From: Nocardiopsis sp. CC223A
Lineage (GTDB): Bacteria; Actinomycetota; Actinomycetes; Streptosporangiales; Streptosporangiaceae
Reading direction: 5' to 3'
Length of the DNA: 64,000 nucleotides
Assembly (NCBI RefSeq): GCF_030766825.1
Contig: NZ_JASFDV010000030.1
Coordinates: 1 to 64,000 of the forward strand
The notes below the pieces were generated by a model that was given only the letters and a program-made list of their open reading frames with translations, made no database searches and had not been told where the DNA came from. Position 1 is the stretch's first letter, and every line of letters starts with the position of its first letter. Below, piece after piece: positions 24,904 to 33,425 of this stretch. The position numbers and the translations under genes were made by a program.

Positions 24904-25824
24904 ATGAGTGCGATCCACCGGATCGACACCGGCACCGCGGTGCCCACCCTCGGTGCGGCGGCCGAGGCGTTCCTCGCCGAGGTCGCCAACCCCAACACCG
25001 CCCGCGCCTACCGCAGTGCGCTGGCCGCCCTCGCCGACCGGTTCGGCACCCATCGCCCGGTCTCGGTACTGGAGGGCGAGCAGATCCCGGACAGTGTGGC
25101 CGACTGGTTCACCGCGACCTGGGGCACGGCGGCACCTGCGACGTTCAACGCCCGCCTGGGCGCGCTGGCCTCGGCCGCGGCCTGGTGGCGTGACCAAGGG
25201 TGGCTGTCTGGTGACCCACTGGTGCGCATCCGCCGCCTGCCCCGCACCCCCGACCACACTCGGGCTCTGGACCGCGCCGAGGTCGAGCGCCCGCTCACCC
25301 GGGAAGGGGTCGCCCTGCGCGAGCGCACCCTGTGGCGGCTGCTGTACGAATCGGCGGCGCGCGCCGAGGAGGTGCTCGCCCTGGACGTCGAGGAACTGGA
25401 CCTGCGCAACCGCCGGGTGAGGGTGCGACGTAAGGGCGGTGCGGCCGACGTCATCACCTGGCGTACCGCCACCGCGCGGCTACTGCCCCGGCTGCTGGTC
25501 GGCCGCTCCTCCGGCCCGGTGTTCACCACCGACCGGCGCGCCCGGGTCGAGGTACCTCCCAAGGACATCGACGCTGGCTCAGGGCGGGCCCGGCTGTCCT
25601 ACCGGAGGGCCGCCGAGCTGTTCAGCACGGCCGCCGGCGGGGCGACGCTGCACCAGCTGCGGCACTCGGCGCTCACCCACGCGGCTGAGGAGGGTGCCAA
25701 CACCTCCACCCTGCTCGCCTACTCCGGTCATACCTCGGTGGCTTCCCTGGCCCGCTACGCCCGGGTTTCACCTGAAGGGCTGGCCCGTTGGCAGGCAGGA
25801 CGCGACCCGGCACGCAGGAGCTGA
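24904..25824 (+). CDS. Tyrosine recombinase (TnpI-like cointegrate resolvase)
   Basis: 306 aa from ATG 24904. An N-terminal SAM-like core-binding domain (FLAEVANPNTARAYRSALAAL) precedes the catalytic domain with all active residues visible: Arg in LLYESAARAEEVLALDVEEL, Lys in VRRKGG, HQLRHSALTHAAEEG, His in SGHTS and Tyr in LARYARVS. Length and position right after two core sites favour a cointegrate resolvase over a phage integrase. Confidence 0.9.
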   Translation: MSAIHRIDTGTAVPTLGAAAEAFLAEVANPNTARAYRSALAALADRFGTHRPVSVLEGEQIPDSVADWFTATWGTAAPATFNARLGALASAAAWWRDQGWLSGDPLVRIRRLPRTPDHTRALDRAEVERPLTREGVALRERTLWRLLYESAARAEEVLALDVEELDLRNRRVRVRRKGGAADVITWRTATARLLPRLLVGRSSGPVFTTDRRARVEVPPKDIDAGSGRARLSYRRAAELFSTAAGGATLHQLRHSALTHAAEEGANTSTLLAYSGHTSVASLARYARVSPEGLARWQAGRDPARRS

Positions 25825-26147
25825 GCCACGCAGACCGTGTTTTCCGATCACCGGTTCCTAAATTCTTGTTTTTCGGATATTAATATACTTCTCATGTAGG
25901 GGAAATTCAAAGAATGTCAACCCTGGGGCCACATGTGGCCATGAGGTCAAGCTGCTCATGATATGCAGTTGGTTCTCCAGGTCCCGCTCACCTCGAAAAA
26001 CAGGAAAGCGCTAACCTCACAACTCCGCATAGCGCGTGGATGCCAAGACCGCGAGAGCGATGCTTGCGCAACAAAGGGGGTTGATACGGAGTTCCCGGTT
26101 CGTTACTTTCGGTGCTTCCTGATGTCCATTAGGAAGATGATGGTTTG
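25825..26147. other. Lower-GC intergenic stretch with palindrome
   Basis: Holds a perfect 14-bp palindrome (GGCCACATGTGGCC, 25927-25940) and AT-rich tracts (near 25858-25900, with TTGTTTTTCGG and ATATTAATATAC) that could be a promoter for the cargo. A 61-codon frame at 25963-26148 overlaps the cargo start by one base of its stop; its composition gives no support as a protein. Confidence 0.45.
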
Positions 26148-26858
26148 ATGAGACCAGGTGCATTCAAGGTCTTCACCGTGCTCCTCGCATTAGTGTCAAC
26201 CCTGCTGTACACATCCGTCCCCGCGTCTGCCGCGTCGACCAGCGACTCGTCCGTGGGAATGCTCCCGACCCCCAACCCAGAAATGGCAATGGGCCAGTTG
26301 GCAGGCACGAACGAGACCCTCGAACAGGCAGAGCAGATCGAGGGAGCCGAGGCCGAGTCCTACATCGAGCAGGCTCTCGGTGAAGCCGAGTCCACCGGTA
26401 CACACGTGCGTGCCGAGGAAGGCGAGACCGTTGCCGTCACGGACGGACGCGTCTCCCGCCTGGAAGACGGCACGACCCTCGTGGTCTTCCCGTTGGTCGG
26501 CGGCGCTCTCACCAGCAGTGCCCTGACCGTTTCCTTCTCTGCGGACGGGGAGGCCTACGTCCACGAGATTCTTCTGCGCGAGATCAGCTCGACCTCCGGA
26601 AGCGTCGAGTTCTGGTCCGGCGGGGACAAGCTCGTCGACCAGGTGGTCGAGTCGGACATGCCCTCCACCCAGGGGTGGTCTGAGTTCATCAACTGCCTGA
26701 ACAACTCTGGTGCGGCTGCCTGGGTGGTCACAGCGATCACCATCGCCTGCTCTGTCGCCTGTGCGGTCACCGCGGGAACCGCATGTATCGCATGTATCGC
26801 TGCTGCTGCGGGTACAACCGGCGGAGTGATCGGATACTGCATCAACGAAGGCTGGTAG
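26148..26858 (+). CDS. Secreted precursor with hydrophobic six-Cys C-terminal domain, bacteriocin-like
   Basis: 236 aa from ATG 26148 (a TTG one codon upstream is possible). A signal peptide covers residues 1-29 (FKVFTVLLALVSTLLYTSVP, then ASA). Residues 30-175 form an acidic pro-region (QAEQIEGAEAESYIEQALGEAE, then beta-rich TTLVVFPLVGGALTSSAL). Residues 180-236 are a compact, hydrophobic, Gly/Ala-rich domain with Cys 183, 201, 205, 213, 216 and 231 (SVACAVTAGTACIACIAAAAG, then GGVIGYCINEGW). Signal, long pro-part and small Cys-rich hydrophobic end recall halocin-C8-like bacteriocin precursors. The function is inferred; a structural exoprotein is possible. The next gene looks like its partner. 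Confidence 0.7.
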   Translation: MRPGAFKVFTVLLALVSTLLYTSVPASAASTSDSSVGMLPTPNPEMAMGQLAGTNETLEQAEQIEGAEAESYIEQALGEAESTGTHVRAEEGETVAVTDGRVSRLEDGTTLVVFPLVGGALTSSALTVSFSADGEAYVHEILLREISSTSGSVEFWSGGDKLVDQVVESDMPSTQGWSEFINCLNNSGAAAWVVTAITIACSVACAVTAGTACIACIAAAAGTTGGVIGYCINEGW

Positions 26859-26861
26859 AAG

Positions 26862-26875
26862 GAAAGGAGGTGATT
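26862..26875 (+). promoter_or_regulatory. Extended Shine-Dalgarno of the membrane partner gene
   Basis: GAAAGGAGGTGATT is complementary along all 14 bases to the usual 16S rRNA 3' end, 6 bp before ATG 26881. It starts 4 bp after the precursor stop. Such a long match is unusual and suggests strong independent translation of the second gene. Confidence 0.85.
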
Positions 26876-26880
26876 GGTAG

Positions 26881-27075
26881 ATGAAAGATCGCCTCCCTCA
26901 TGCTGGTTTCGCCGCTCTGGTGTCCTTCAGTGTTCTCTTCGCTGCATACGCGCCCTTTCAGTGGTCGGGAATCGCTGGTTACGCGGCTGCCGCGGTGGCG
27001 CTGATAGCCTGGGCGTCCTACGCAGGAGGAAAGCACCAGGAGCACAGGGCGAAGAAGCGGATGACGAAGATGTAG
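26881..27075 (+). CDS. Two-helix membrane protein, 64 aa, candidate immunity protein
   Basis: ATG 26881 follows the extended ribosome site. Two hydrophobic helices at residues about 8-24 (AGFAALVSFSVLFAAYAPF) and 30-47 (GIAGYAAAAVALIAWASYAGG) end in a basic tail (KHQEHRAKKRMTKM), which should stay in the cytoplasm. Small cationic two-helix proteins next to a secreted peptide gene are a common immunity layout. No sequence family is recognised, so this is inference from context. Confidence 0.65.
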   Translation: MKDRLPHAGFAALVSFSVLFAAYAPFQWSGIAGYAAAAVALIAWASYAGGKHQEHRAKKRMTKM

Positions 27076-27104
27076 AAACCCGTCTTCATCTCTTTTCGCA
27101 GCCA

Positions 27105-27137
27105 GGGCTCCGTCTCACTCCGAGTGAGGCGGAGCCC
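27105..27137 (+). terminator. Terminator of the cargo operon
   Basis: A 15-bp stem (27105-27119 with 27123-27137) with one G-U pair and a 3-nt loop. It separates the cargo from the convergent tnpA. The stretch 27138-27223 shows no gene. Confidence 0.75.
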
Positions 27138-27223
27138 GCTGTGTTCGAATGGAAATCGAACCGTCCACCGAATCGTCCTTCAGAAACGATCCAGGCTGGA
27201 TGTGCTGCCATCAGGCGAAGGCT

Positions 27224-30200
27224 TCACTTTTCAGTGTCGTCCTCGTCGACGTCGCTGTCGGGATCGCCCAGCGGACGCAGCCCTTCGGGCATCTCGGGCA
27301 GGGAGAAGGAGTAGCGGCCCAGCATGTTGATGTGCTTGCGGATGAACGGCGAGAGCCGCGCCACGTCTTCGTCGCGCACGTCGAACCCCTCGGTGCGGAG
27401 CTTGTTCAGGGCGGCGTTCATGTAGCGGGTGTTGAACAGCACGACGGCGTTGAGGACCAGGCCCAGCGCGCCGAGCTGGTCCTCCATCCCTTCGTGGTAG
27501 CGCTGGTAGAGGTGGCCGCGCTTGCCGTGGAAGATGAGGCGGGCCAGGGCGTGGCGGCCTTCCTGGAGGTTGGACTGGGCTTTGATGGTGCGCCGGTAGC
27601 CGGGTTCGTCGGCCAGGCGCAGGATGTGCAGGGTCTTGGGGATGCGGCCGAAGTGGGCGACGGCGTCCCCCAGTGGGGTGGGGCGGCCGTCCCGGGAGAT
27701 CATGCGGATGATGTCGTGGGCGCGCACCGCGCCGGTGTGGATGGAGGCCACCACTCGGCAGATGTCGCCCCAGTTGCGTTCGATCTTGGCGATGTCGACC
27801 CGGCCGCGGGCCACCGCGTTGAACGGGCCGTAGTCGGCCCGGGTGTCGATGCGCCATAGCTTCTGGTCGGGCAGGTCGGCCAGCTGTGGGGCGTAGTTGA
27901 ACCCGGTGAGGGTGAGCAGTCCGTAGACGATGTCGGAGTAGGAGGCGGTGTCGGTGACCACCGTCTCCGGGCGCTTGCCGCCGTCGCGGTCATAGAGCAC
28001 GTCCAGCACGTGCAGCGAGTCGCGGGGGGTGCCGGCCACGACCTTTCCGCCCGGTCCGGAGGCCTGGTCGTTGAGCATGTTCAGCCAGGTCGCGCCCCGG
28101 CCGCGGCCGAAGTACTTGGGGTTGGGGCGGGCGTGCAGGGTCGTGGTGGGCACGACGAAGCGCCCCCCCGTCCACCGAGGCCACCAGCCCGCCACCCCAC
28201 ACCCGCGCGAGCTCGATGGCGGCCTGGGCGTCGATGAGGGTGGCGTTGACGGCCTTGTAGGTGGCCAGACGCAAGTAGGTCTGGTCGACGTGGGAGAGCC
28301 GGTCACGCCGCAGCGCCTTGTGGTTGGCGATCACCGGCGTCATGCCGACGTTGCAGCCGTGGGCCACCAGCAGGGCGGCGATCGAGATGTGCAGGTCCTT
28401 GAGCCGGGGCTCACCGCCGGTGATGGAGGTGAACGCCTCGTCGGCGCCGGTCCAGGTGAAGACCTCCAGCAGGACCTCGGGCAGGTCCACACGCGGCATC
28501 ATCGCCTCCACCGCCCTGCGCAGCGCCACCAGGCTGGGTTCTTCGGGCAGCGGTTCCAGCGCGGCCAGGTGCAGGCGCTCGTCCGGGCCCATCCGCGCCT
28601 GGGTGCTGGCTGGCAGCCGTTCGGCGGTCTCGCAGTAGGCCGTATCGAGGCGCTCGGCCCAGGTGGTGAGGAACTCCCCGCCCTGCTCGGGCAGGCGCAG
28701 GCTGGCCAGCGCCGTGGCCTTGACCGCCCACGCCGCGCCCTTGAGCAGCTTCGCCCCTGGGTCACCCCACTTGGAAGAGTTGAGCGCATAGATCTCGCGG
28801 CGGCGCAGCAGCCGGTGGAACTGCTCCAGCACGCAGAAGACGTAGGTCTTCCAGTCCACCCGGTTGCCCTCCAGTTGGGTGGGCCGCGGCACCAGGCGCC
28901 GCCAGGAGCCCACCAGGACCTGGGTGTCGATCTCGTCGGCGGTGACGTACTTGCGGCCCATCAGCGCGGGTAGGCTCCGCAGCGCCTCCAGCACGGGGCG
29001 GGCCTCGTCGCTGGAGCCGAACTTGATCACCGAGCACAACTGGCCCAGGAACGGGCGGACCGTGGCGAACCGGTTGACCAGCGAGGCCCGCCACGCCTCG
29101 TCGGCGTCGGAGTCGGGGGCCGGCGCCAGTTCCGCGACGGCCGACAGTGCCGAGGCCAGGTCGCGGCGTGGCACGACCGCCTCGATGCGCTCCCAGACCT
29201 GTTCCACTGAGTCCAGTCCGGGGCGCACGATCTCGCCGGTTTCCGGGTCGACGTCATCGGAGGTGGCCTCGATCAGCGCCTGGACCGCTGCCGCGAGCTT
29301 GGTCGAGGCCCGCTCCATCCGCGGCAGCGTGCGGAGCTTCTCCTTCGCGTTCTCCCGCTCGGCCCGGGCCAGCAACCGGGTGGAGACGAGGAAGTCCAGC
29401 AGGTCCAGGGCGTCGTCGATCGATCGGGTGTTCAGGTGCACCATGGTGGCCAGCAGAGTCGCGAGCTTGCGCTCGTCGCCGTGGCGGGCCAGTAGGCCGG
29501 CCTTGCCGTCCATCCCGTAGCGCCACAGCTCGGCCATGCGCCGCGGCGGCACCGCGGAGACGTCGATCTCGCCCATGCCTAGCTCGGCGATCTCCTTGGC
29601 GCGTTCAAGCGCATGGGCCATCTGCGGGCCCGAGGCCTTGGCCAGTGGTCGGCGCAGCCGCTCCAGCTTGGAGAACCGGCTCCCCGCAGGTACCTCCAGC
29701 AAGTCCAGCAGCGCATCGCGCTGCTCGGCGTCCAGCAGCTCGTACAGGGTGTCCCACAGGTGCTTGGTCGCCTCGTCGCGCACCCGCGCCACCAGCCGGG
29801 CCAGCACGCTCACCCCCGGCATCAGCACAGGGCGCTTGCGCAGCTCGGCAACGGCGGCGTCGAACAGCGCTTTGGGGCCCTCTCCAGTGGTGTAGGCGCG
29901 GGCGAACAGCCACTTCTCCAGGTCGTCGGTGGCTTCGGAGAAGTCCTTCCACCCGTCGGCCTTCTCGATCTCTCCTGCGTGGGTGCGGGCCGTGCCGTCG
30001 CGCTGGCCGTAGAGCTTGATGCAGGAGGGGTCGGCGATCCTCAGCTGTTCGGCGACGTAGTCCGCGACCTCGGCCGGGACCTGCCGCGGGTCGGGCAGGA
30101 ACCGGCGCAGGTAGCGCACGACGCCGATCTGGACACCGAACCCCAGCTTGTTGTGGTCACGCCGCTTGGACATGGCTCGTTGGCGGTCCACGTCGTCGAG

Positions 30201-30293
30201 GAAGAAGTACTTCCTCAGCTCATCGCGTGTGGGCGCGCCCTGGAACGACGCGAACGCCGCCGCCTGCTCATCAGACAAGAACTCGACCGGCAC
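27224..30293 (-). pseudogene. tnpA: Tn3-family transposase TnpA of element 2, frameshifted at a G7 run
   Basis: Start GTG 30293 (MPVEFLSDEQAAAFASFQGA) has GGAGG at 30300-30304. The reading frame breaks at 28163-28169, a run of seven C (seven G in the gene); with six, SVDGG continues RFVVPTTTLHARPNPKYFG without interruption. The break sits on the first catalytic Asp (SVDG). Downstream the second Asp (VTDTASYSD) and the Glu (NLQEGRHALAR) are intact, as is the C-terminal block. Restored length is about 1022 aa. As written the transposase is truncated, but a ribosomal or transcriptional slip, or a single sequencing error, would restore it. Confidence 0.9.
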
Positions 30294-30384
30294 CCGGAAC
30301 CTCCATCGGGTCTGTGGTTTGAAGACCCGCAAAGACTCCGGCAACGATCACGACCGGGCAAACCCGGACTCAGCAGGACGAACG

Positions 30385-30422
30385 CTTAGCGCACGATCCT
30401 GTTCCGTTGTTACTCACACCCC
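30385..30422 (-). repeat. Right terminal inverted repeat of element 2
   Basis: Minus strand reads GGGGTGTGAGTAACAACGG then AACAGGATCGTGCGCTAAG. It has T at position 5 like the orphan copy at 10118, while the left end has C. Confidence 0.95.
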
Positions 30423-30541
30423 GACACCTCCCCCGGGGTGCCCGGCTCCGCACGCCCGGTGTCATCTGTACCGTCGTTCGGGACATCGACCACGCAGAGA
30501 CGGTCGGCGGGGTGGCGGTGCGCGAGGAGGGGGAGGCCGCG

Positions 30542-31303
30542 GTGGTCGCAGGGGGCGTCGAGGGGGAGCTGCGGCCGGTGGACCTGGCCCGGGCGGTGGG
30601 GGTGTCGGCCCAGACGGTGCGCGACTGCGAGGCCTCGGGGGTGTTGCCGCCGGCGCGGCGGACGGGGTCGGGGCAGCGGCGGTTCACCTCCCGCCATTTG
30701 GCCGCGCTGGTGGCCTATCGGGCGTTGGCCCCGGGCATGGGGGTGATGGCGGCCGGGCAGGTGCTGCGGACCCTGCACGATCACGGGGCGGACGCGGCGC
30801 TGGAGCTGGTGGAGGCGGCTTTCGCGCGGGCGCACAGGGAACGGGGTGCGGTGCGCGAGGCGGCGCGGGCGCTGGCCGCGGTGGCCGATGCGACCGGGCG
30901 TGAGGTGCCCGCGGTGCTGGCCGGGGTGCGGGCGCGGCGGGGGGAGCGGCCGCTGCGGATCGGTGAGGTGGCGCGTCTGGTGGGGGTGCGGGCCTCGGCG
31001 CTGCGGGTGTGGGAGCGGGCCGGCCTGGTCTGTCCGGTGCGGGATCCGCGGACGGGGTACCGGGTGTTCGGGCCCGAGCAGGTGCGACAGGTGCGGGTGG
31101 TGTCGGAGCTGCGGCGCGGCGGGTACGGGCTGGGGCGGATCGCGCCGGTGATGGAGGAGCTGCGGGCCTCGGGCGGCGGGGAGGCGCTGGAGGGGGCGCT
31201 GCGCCGCCGGGAGGAGGACCTGGCGGCGCGGGCCCGCGCCTTGTCCGCGGGCGTGGCGCGCCTACAGGACTACCTGGACCTGTGGGAGGCCGCGGGGCCC
31301 TGA
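30542..31303 (+). CDS. MerR-family regulator with two MerR-type HTH domains
   Basis: 253 aa. GTG 30542 is chosen because GAGGAGGGGGAGG precedes it; longer starts would run into the transposon end. A first HTH (LRPVDLARAVGVSAQTVRDC) and a helical linker are followed by a second MerR HTH (LRIGEVARLVGVRASALRVW, ERAGLVCPVRDPRTGYRVFG) and a coiled-coil tail. Such TioE-like double regulators are known in actinomycetes. The effector is unknown. The transposon lies 120 bp upstream and may have replaced the original promoter. Confidence 0.85.
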   Translation: MVAGGVEGELRPVDLARAVGVSAQTVRDCEASGVLPPARRTGSGQRRFTSRHLAALVAYRALAPGMGVMAAGQVLRTLHDHGADAALELVEAAFARAHRERGAVREAARALAAVADATGREVPAVLAGVRARRGERPLRIGEVARLVGVRASALRVWERAGLVCPVRDPRTGYRVFGPEQVRQVRVVSELRRGGYGLGRIAPVMEELRASGGGEALEGALRRREEDLAARARALSAGVARLQDYLDLWEAAGP

Positions 31304-31332
31304 CCGGGGCGGGCCGCCTCAGGCTTGGGCGT

Positions 31333-32301
31333 TCAGGCGTTCGATGCGGGCCGGCAGGGGTGACAGCCGGGCGTCGAGCGCGTCGGCGGGTGCGCGGTGA
31401 CCCCGTCCAGGCCGACCTGCTCGGCGAGCCGCTTCACGATGAGGTTGATGCCGGCCCCGGACATGCGGCCGGTTCCGCGGCCGGCCGTGCCGGGGCTGCC
31501 CAGGGGGCGGCCGTGCCGGTCGATGGAGCGCGACAGCGGCCCCTGCCCGGCGTCGGCCTCGGCCAGGGCCCGGTGGTGGGCGATGGCGGTGCGCACCGGG
31601 CAGGTGAGCAGGTGGGTGCCGTAGGGCACGGCGACCGTCACCCCGGCGGCGTCGCGGTCGGTCTTGGAGGCGGCGACGAACACCTCCAGCCCCTCGGGGA
31701 GGGTGCGCAGGTCGCAGGTGTCCAGGGCGGCGGGCTCGGAGCGGCGGGCCATCATCGCGTACCCGAGCAGTAGCAGGGTGCGGTCGCGCAGGCCCCGCAG
31801 GTCCTCGCCCGCGGCCTGGAGCATCGGGCGCAGCTCCTCGACGGTCAGCGCGGGGGCGCGGCGCCGGCGCCCCCCTTCTTTGGTCCACTGGCGGGTGTAG
31901 GAGCGCAGCGCCATCCGGGCGGCCTTGGTGGTGAGGCCGTGGCCGTCGGCGTGGTGGCGCGAGGCGATGGCGCCCAGGGCGCGGTCGATGGTGGCCGGAG
32001 CCGCCCCTGCGGTGGCGAGGCGGTCGACGTAGGAGGCCAGCGTCTCGGCGGTGGCCGGCAACGGGGTGCGCCCGGCGTCGGCGCACCAGGAGGTGAAGGC
32101 CGTCCAGTCGCGGGCGTACCCGGTCCGGGTGGAGGGGGCCCAGCCGTCGGCGACGCGGGCCGCGGCCGAGGGGGTGGGCTCGGCGTCGGCCGGACGGAAC
32201 AGCGCCCCCGGCGCCGGGGGAGGCGGCACCGTCGCGGGGAGGGCGGTGGGCGGGTCCTGGCCGTCGTCGAAGAGCACCCCCGGCTCGCGCTCGTCCGCCA
32301 T
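31333..32301 (-). pseudogene. Tyrosine recombinase lacking its catalytic C-terminus
   Basis: ATG 32301 (GGGGAGGG upstream). The core-binding domain (STRTGYARDWTAFTSWCADA) and catalytic Arg (LLLLGYAMMARRSEPAAL) are clear. After GLDGVTAH the remaining sequence is not recombinase: no Arg follows the His box and the Tyr is missing. One base out of frame the tail reads DALDARLSPLPARIERLNAQ, a MerR-like ending. The gene lost its active end, probably by deletion joining a regulator's tail. Confidence 0.75.
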
Positions 32302-32337
32302 GGCACCCTCCCCGCCGTGGAACCGCCCGGTCCCGTT

Positions 32338-32381
32338 CTGACTTTCGACAAGTGGGCCTTTCATGTGTGAGGGTTTGCACC
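32338..32381 (-). repeat. Repeated motif, copy 3, upstream of the tyrosine recombinase
   Basis: Minus strand reads GGTGCAAACCCTCACACATG, then GAAAGGCCCACTTGTCG and AAAGTCAG. It lies 37-80 bp upstream of the recombinase start, next to a strong hairpin, which supports a role as its recombination or operator site. Confidence 0.6.
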
Positions 32382-32391
32382 AAGGTATGAA

Positions 32392-32428
32392 AAGGCCCCC
32401 GCGCAACCCAAGGTTGCGCGGGGGCCTT
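32392..32428. terminator. Strong bidirectional terminator
   Basis: A perfect 17-bp stem (32392-32408 with 32412-32428) with a 3-nt loop. It separates the EF-hand gene from the recombinase region. Confidence 0.85.
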
Positions 32429-32443
32429 GCGGTCTCCGGCGGG

Positions 32444-32983
32444 TCAGGCCACCCCGAAGAAGATCCCACCGCTGGGGTTGTCCTCCGGCGAGGAGAAGAA
32501 CTCCCGCACGGCACGGACCACTTCATGCCGGGACAGGACGGTGTCGCCGTCGGTGTCCAGCGCATGGAAGAGGTCGGCGGCGGCGAAGTCCGGGACCTTC
32601 AGGGCGCGGAGCAGGGCCTGGAACTCGTCGCGGCCGATCTGGTCGTCGCCGTCGGCGTCCAGGACGTCGAAGACGGCGTGCGCCAGGCCCTCCAGCATGT
32701 TGAACCGGCTCGTGTCCACCAGCAGCGCCTGCAGCGCCCGGGTGTACTCCTCGCGGGAGAGCCGCTGACCCTGGACCTGGGCGTGGCGCAGCAGCTCCAT
32801 CCACCACATCTGGAAGGTCACCTTCAGGGCGGCGGCCCTGTGGCCTGCGCGGTCCGCCTTGGCGGCGTCCAGGTAGGCCGCCACCAGGCGCTCGTAGTCG
32901 GACCAGTCGACGTGGCCGTCGCTGTCGGTGTCGTGGGCGAAGAAGAAACGGTCGAACCTGCTGCTGTCGGTCGCGGTGGTCAC
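32444..32983 (-). CDS. EF-hand calcium-binding protein, calerythrin-like
   Basis: 179 aa from GTG 32983. Three calcium loops are visible: DTDSDGHVDWSDYE (residues about 18-31), DADGDDQIGRDEF and DTDGDTVLSRHEV. A fourth, degenerate hand is likely between. Calerythrin-like proteins buffer or sense calcium in actinomycetes. It is monocistronic, ended by the 32392 hairpin. Confidence 0.93.
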   Translation of the reverse strand: MTTATDSSRFDRFFFAHDTDSDGHVDWSDYERLVAAYLDAAKADRAGHRAAALKVTFQMWWMELLRHAQVQGQRLSREEYTRALQALLVDTSRFNMLEGLAHAVFDVLDADGDDQIGRDEFQALLRALKVPDFAAADLFHALDTDGDTVLSRHEVVRAVREFFSSPEDNPSGGIFFGVA

Positions 32984-33201
32984 GCGCGTCCTTCCACTTC
33001 TCGGGTGGGCGCGGCTCGCCCCCCTGCGGCCCCGCCATCCTCACGGACGCGGCGGCGTGGCCGGGGGAGAACAGGCCGCCCGGCCCCGGATCGGCCGGTG
33101 GGGCGCCCGGTAGGCGGGGGTTCGGGCCGTTTCCGCCCCGGCCCGGGGCGCTGATGCGGTCGGCCCCGAAGGGGGGCTCCGGTCGGGGCCTGAAACACAG
33201 A

Positions 33202-33238
33202 AAGTCCCGGACTCCGGGAGTTCCGGAGTCCGGGACTT
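33202..33238. terminator. Terminator related to those at 6394 and 13471
   Basis: AAGTCCCGGACTCCGG (33202-33217) pairs perfectly with 33223-33238. Like the copy at 13471 it sits just inside a Tn3-type end, in mirrored orientation. Confidence 0.8.
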
Positions 33239-33258
33239 GGTGGTGTGGCCGGCCAAGG

Positions 33259-33296
33259 GCGCTACCGGGAATTCCTTCCCGGATCCTCCAAGCCCC
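33259..33296 (-). repeat. Orphan Tn3-type end related to element 1
   Basis: Minus strand begins GGGGCTTGGAGGATCCGG, then AAGGAATTCCCGGTAGCGC. About 70 bp including the neighbouring CCGGCC-CACCAC block and the terminator match 13421-13509 in inverted orientation. The flanks TGCCA and GGGCA are not a duplication. Confidence 0.55.
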
Positions 33297-33425
33297 GGGC
33301 AACGCTCGGTTGCGCCGAGGTTTCCGTGATCGGGGCGTGACCTCGGGCGGGCGCGGGGGACACCCCTGTGCAGCGAACTGCACGCTGGATTGCCCCCGGC
33401 CGCGCGTTCGGGATCCGGGGCCGGG

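Larger units (their letters stand above)
24694..30422. mobile_element. Tn3-family transposon (element 2), 5,729 bp, with recombinase and two cargo genes
   Basis: Bounded by 38-bp inverted repeats at 24694-24731 and 30385-30422, identical except position 5. Each is flanked by GACAC (24689-24693 and 30423-30427), a clean 5-bp target duplication. Order inside: recombination site, tyrosine recombinase (plus), secreted precursor and membrane protein (plus), terminator, tnpA (minus). Carrying a tyrosine recombinase in place of a serine resolvase recalls the Tn4430/TnpI group. It inserted between a GlcD-type gene and a MerR gene without breaking either. The cargo is lower in GC than the chromosome. 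Confidence 0.95.
32984..33425. other. Non-coding junction with terminator and Tn3 end
   Basis: No gene is supported. It holds a perfect 16-bp hairpin (33202-33238), a Tn3-type end (33259-33296) and a smaller hairpin near 33299-33325. The long minus-strand frames here are Arg/Pro/Gly-rich and have no natural features. Confidence 0.6.

Noticed and set aside
25963-26148. 61-codon frame before the cargo precursor
   Set aside because: No ribosome site, no natural composition; probably the leader region.
13421-33296. A 20-kb transposon between the two element-1-like ends
   Set aside because: Flanks (TGCCA and GGGCA) are not duplicated and the left end is decayed, so I report only shared modules.
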